DNA of 64,000 nucleotides, taken from NCBI GenBank assembly GCA_921293015.1, contig OV121088.1, forward strand, positions 31,285,645 through 31,349,644, written 5' to 3'. The DNA comes from Phorcus lineatus. Taxonomy: Eukaryota; Mollusca; Gastropoda; Trochida; Trochidae. A program made the translations under genes and the position numbers. Positions within the stretch are counted from its first letter, which is position 1. Every line of letters starts with the position of its first letter. The notes under the pieces were generated by a model. The model did not search any database. It was not told the origin of the DNA and was given only the letters and a program-made list of their open reading frames with translations. Below are positions 61,727 through 64,000 of this stretch, piece after piece.

Positions 61727-61750
61727 ATGTCTAATGTGTGTACTTGAATG
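61727..61750 (+). repeat. 24-bp direct repeat, first copy
   Basis: Identical to 62319-62342, about 590 bp away. Both are followed by a similar GAGTTA/CGGTTA. Confidence 0.9.
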
Positions 61751-62318
61751 GAGTTAAAAGTGCTTTTGTAAGCTTTTACCATTCCTCATTCTCTCCCCAC
61801 AGAGGTAACTCTGTCATAAATTCCTATACCTACCTTTGTTGTAATACAAGCTCTTCTCAAGCTTCCAGCAGTTTCCCTAGCAGCAAATTATTGCAATACA
61901 GAGTGAAAAATCTAAATGAATGAAAAAGGGCATACATCAACAGCATATTTGTTGTCATGATGCAGTCGCTAACTAAGGCGATTGTGTAAAGTAGACTAAA
62001 AGTGCAAAGTGCACATTCAAGTAAAATTTGACTTTCCCAAAGCATACGGAAATAAATTTTCAAATGATAACCTTAGAAACAGAGTCGCCAACTGCAAAAG
62101 TCACTTTGACTGCATGCAATCAGGCTTCAACATTTCTAGACCAAGAAACGCTGGTATCAAAACAGAGATTACCTTAGGAACTTGTGACAGATATGCCTCT
62201 GTGGGGAGAGAGGAATATCTCATCTTTTATGTTTGTCGCATGTTTTAATAATAATCTTAAATACTTAACTGAGGATACTGGAATATTCAAGGGAAGACCA
62301 TCTTGATAATAATAACCA

Positions 62319-62342
62319 ATGTCTAATGTGTGTACTTGAATG
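62319..62342 (+). repeat. 24-bp direct repeat, second copy
   Basis: Identical to 61727-61750. The DNA between the copies also holds a diverged inverted pair, suggesting a rearranged old repeat. Confidence 0.9.
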
Positions 62343-64000
62343 CGGTTAGTCTTTTCATAACTATCAAGTCGCAGTATAAACAAGATTGCCTATCTCAAAA
62401 TGATTAACTGATTAACAGATACTTTTTAAAAAAAATTTATAACTGTTTCACTTGATTATTTGATAAGAGACTGGAACTTTTCAATAATCAAAAAAAAAGT
62501 TAATTTAAATTTTCTGATATTAGTGCATTCATTTCTCTTAAAATGATATTACACTTACTACATGGTTTCGATTATTATCTGTGCTAAATCTAAACCTCAT
62601 AATCTATAAAATGACCAGAAAATATTGAATCCTATTTCCATTTGAGCATCTAAAATTCAAATGATACTCATCTTTCAAAGCTAAACAAAAAAACAACCTG
62701 TAATAGTCCAATCTGGAGGTAATCGACAAAACAACTGAAATGGATTTTTTGTCAAATTAACAAAAGAATGGAATGGTCTCAAGGACTTCCTTTTTTTAAA
62801 CAGCTTCCTTATTTGGATTGCAATTACCAAAGCGCATTGAAAACAATTAACTGTCATTGTTTTTATATCACTAAAAATAACAAGCACATCAACACAAGAG
62901 GTGGCATTTCAAATCAGGATGACTTTCTTTCTTGTATTTCATATCAGCTTTTTAAATTTCACTTTAGACATTCTAGAACCCTTTTTTTCCCACAAAATTT
63001 TGAAGAAAAAGGTTGAATAACACTACTTACATGGAAAACATAAATCAAACCTGGCATACAATTCCATCCCTTTATGTAGCGCAAAGAAATAGAACCATTA
63101 AACCGCCAAGACATATTGAAAATAATGGAATTTGGGATAAAAACTCTTAGAAGATGAGAAAAAGCAGTTAAATCATTGTATTTACATAGGAGTAGCCACG
63201 AACACTGCTTAAACGGTTGATCCGGCTCAGTGACATTGAGTGTGTTTGTGATTGCATGATCCTACTGCAGAGACAAACACTAGCCTAACACAATAATACT
63301 GATCAGTGCATACAACGGCCAAGGGATTAAGAAAGAGAGATTTTCTTTAATGGGACGGATGGATGGACTCCGGAGAACAAGCGATTCAGGAAATCAATTG
63401 CGGGAGGACAACTTGGTTTGGAGGGTCTGAGTGGAAGGACAAAACCTTGTCCAGTTAGGTGACCACTTGTTAGACGAAGACTTCCGTCTTGGACTAGCTC
63501 GTGCCACAACACACGCTGTTCTGGCATCTTCCTCTTGAGCAGACGTCATTGGGTTTGCGACAATGATGAGTCCTAGAAGCGAATGAAGTCAAGCTTGGAG
63601 ATTCCTTTGATCCAATTTCATCGATGAATGCCCCCACCGGTAATTGATTTTTACCTCTAACATGCAGGGCAAAAGGATATATCCAAGAGTCAAAGGGAAA
63701 CAACTCTTGCAAAAATATCTCCCTGTCCAATTCAAAGTACCCCCTTTACTTGGCAAAAGGCACAATACTGCCGTCTGATTTACTTGATTGAAATTATTCC
63801 TATTTTGCCAGAATACGTTTAGTGGACAGATGCGACTGAATTGATTGAGTTCATGTGAAGCATTGTAGAGCATCTGTTGGTGATTTCTTAAAAATGTTTT
63901 TAGTGTCCATGATCAAGAACAGTGAATGAAATTCACACTTCAGAACATCTTAACCTTTGGTCTACTAGAAAATAGTATTGTGTTTGTCTACATAAATATC

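Larger units (their letters stand above)
61146..64000. other. AT-rich non-coding DNA with a small dispersed repeat
   Basis: A 24-base direct repeat (starting atgtctaatgtgtgtact) lies at 61727-61750 and 62319-62342. CTCTCCCCACAGAGG near 61792 has an inverted counterpart near 62196. A complex patch at 63330-63600 has chance-like frames on the minus strand. No gene recognised. Confidence 0.5.

Overview
The window looks like 64 kb of AT-rich, intron-poor-in-coding, non-coding DNA from an animal nuclear genome, most likely a marine gastropod and probably an abalone (Haliotis-like). The organism call rests on the repeats. A short GTGAGTGAG...ACGCCGC hairpin element, which I remember as very common in abalone sequence, occurs twice. 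There are also tRNA-derived SINEs with a matching hairpin tail, a pearl/Helentron-like element with a ~170-bp tandem core and a (GACGGACA)n tract, and the molluscan AAAGGGAGGTAACTCT motif. No bacterial gene, operon, rRNA, functional tRNA or CRISPR array is visible. The longest open frame is only 174 codons and no open frame resembles a protein family I recognise, so the window is probably intergenic or inside very large introns.

Layout. 0-10.3 kb: AT-rich DNA carrying three copies of a tRNA-derived SINE (3634-4083, 5600-5873, 9937-10267), two ~60-bp hairpin elements (one nested inside the first SINE, one at 8847-8905) and a 44-bp minisatellite (8959-9098). 10.3-32 kb: repeat-poor, complex sequence with blocks that look like conserved regulatory DNA, the best at 16.27-17.56, 20.4-20.68, 25.68-25.87, 27.83-27.98 and 28.43-29.33 kb. 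A possible terminal exon lies at 24.47-24.77 kb (+) and a weaker possible exon at 18.0-18.3 kb (-). 32.1-35.7 kb: a degenerate tandem-repeat domain ending in a C-rich 36-bp minisatellite with CCCTAAACCCT cores. 37.7-38.8 kb: a relatively GC-rich island with a TATA-like box, an open frame and a GTGAGT donor on the minus strand and CAG|GTAA donors on the plus strand, a possible divergent promoter. 39-48.9 kb: AT-rich DNA with homeodomain-site-rich blocks (45.9-46.2 and 47.5-47.9 kb) and a 71-bp TTAA-bounded mini-element. 48.9-52.1 kb: a composite mobile-element nest. 52.1-64 kb: more AT-rich DNA with one decayed SINE (58.76-59.0 kb) and possible regulatory blocks.

The clearest biology is mobile-element biology. 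A ~3.15-kb unit bounded by TTAA and imperfect inverted repeats starting CCCTTTrCATACT, a piggyBac-like signature, encloses an independent 1.1-kb pearl/Helentron-like element made of six ~170-bp repeats. Several repeats carry the perfect palindrome GTTTCCATGGAAAC, which resembles an RFX X-box. The ~60-bp hairpin elements have perfect 12-13 bp target-site duplications, share their hairpin and tail with the larger SINE, and both end just outside the hairpin base. This suggests an extremely small retroposed unit rather than random truncation. Regulatory and exon calls are weaker and were made by eye, without comparative data.
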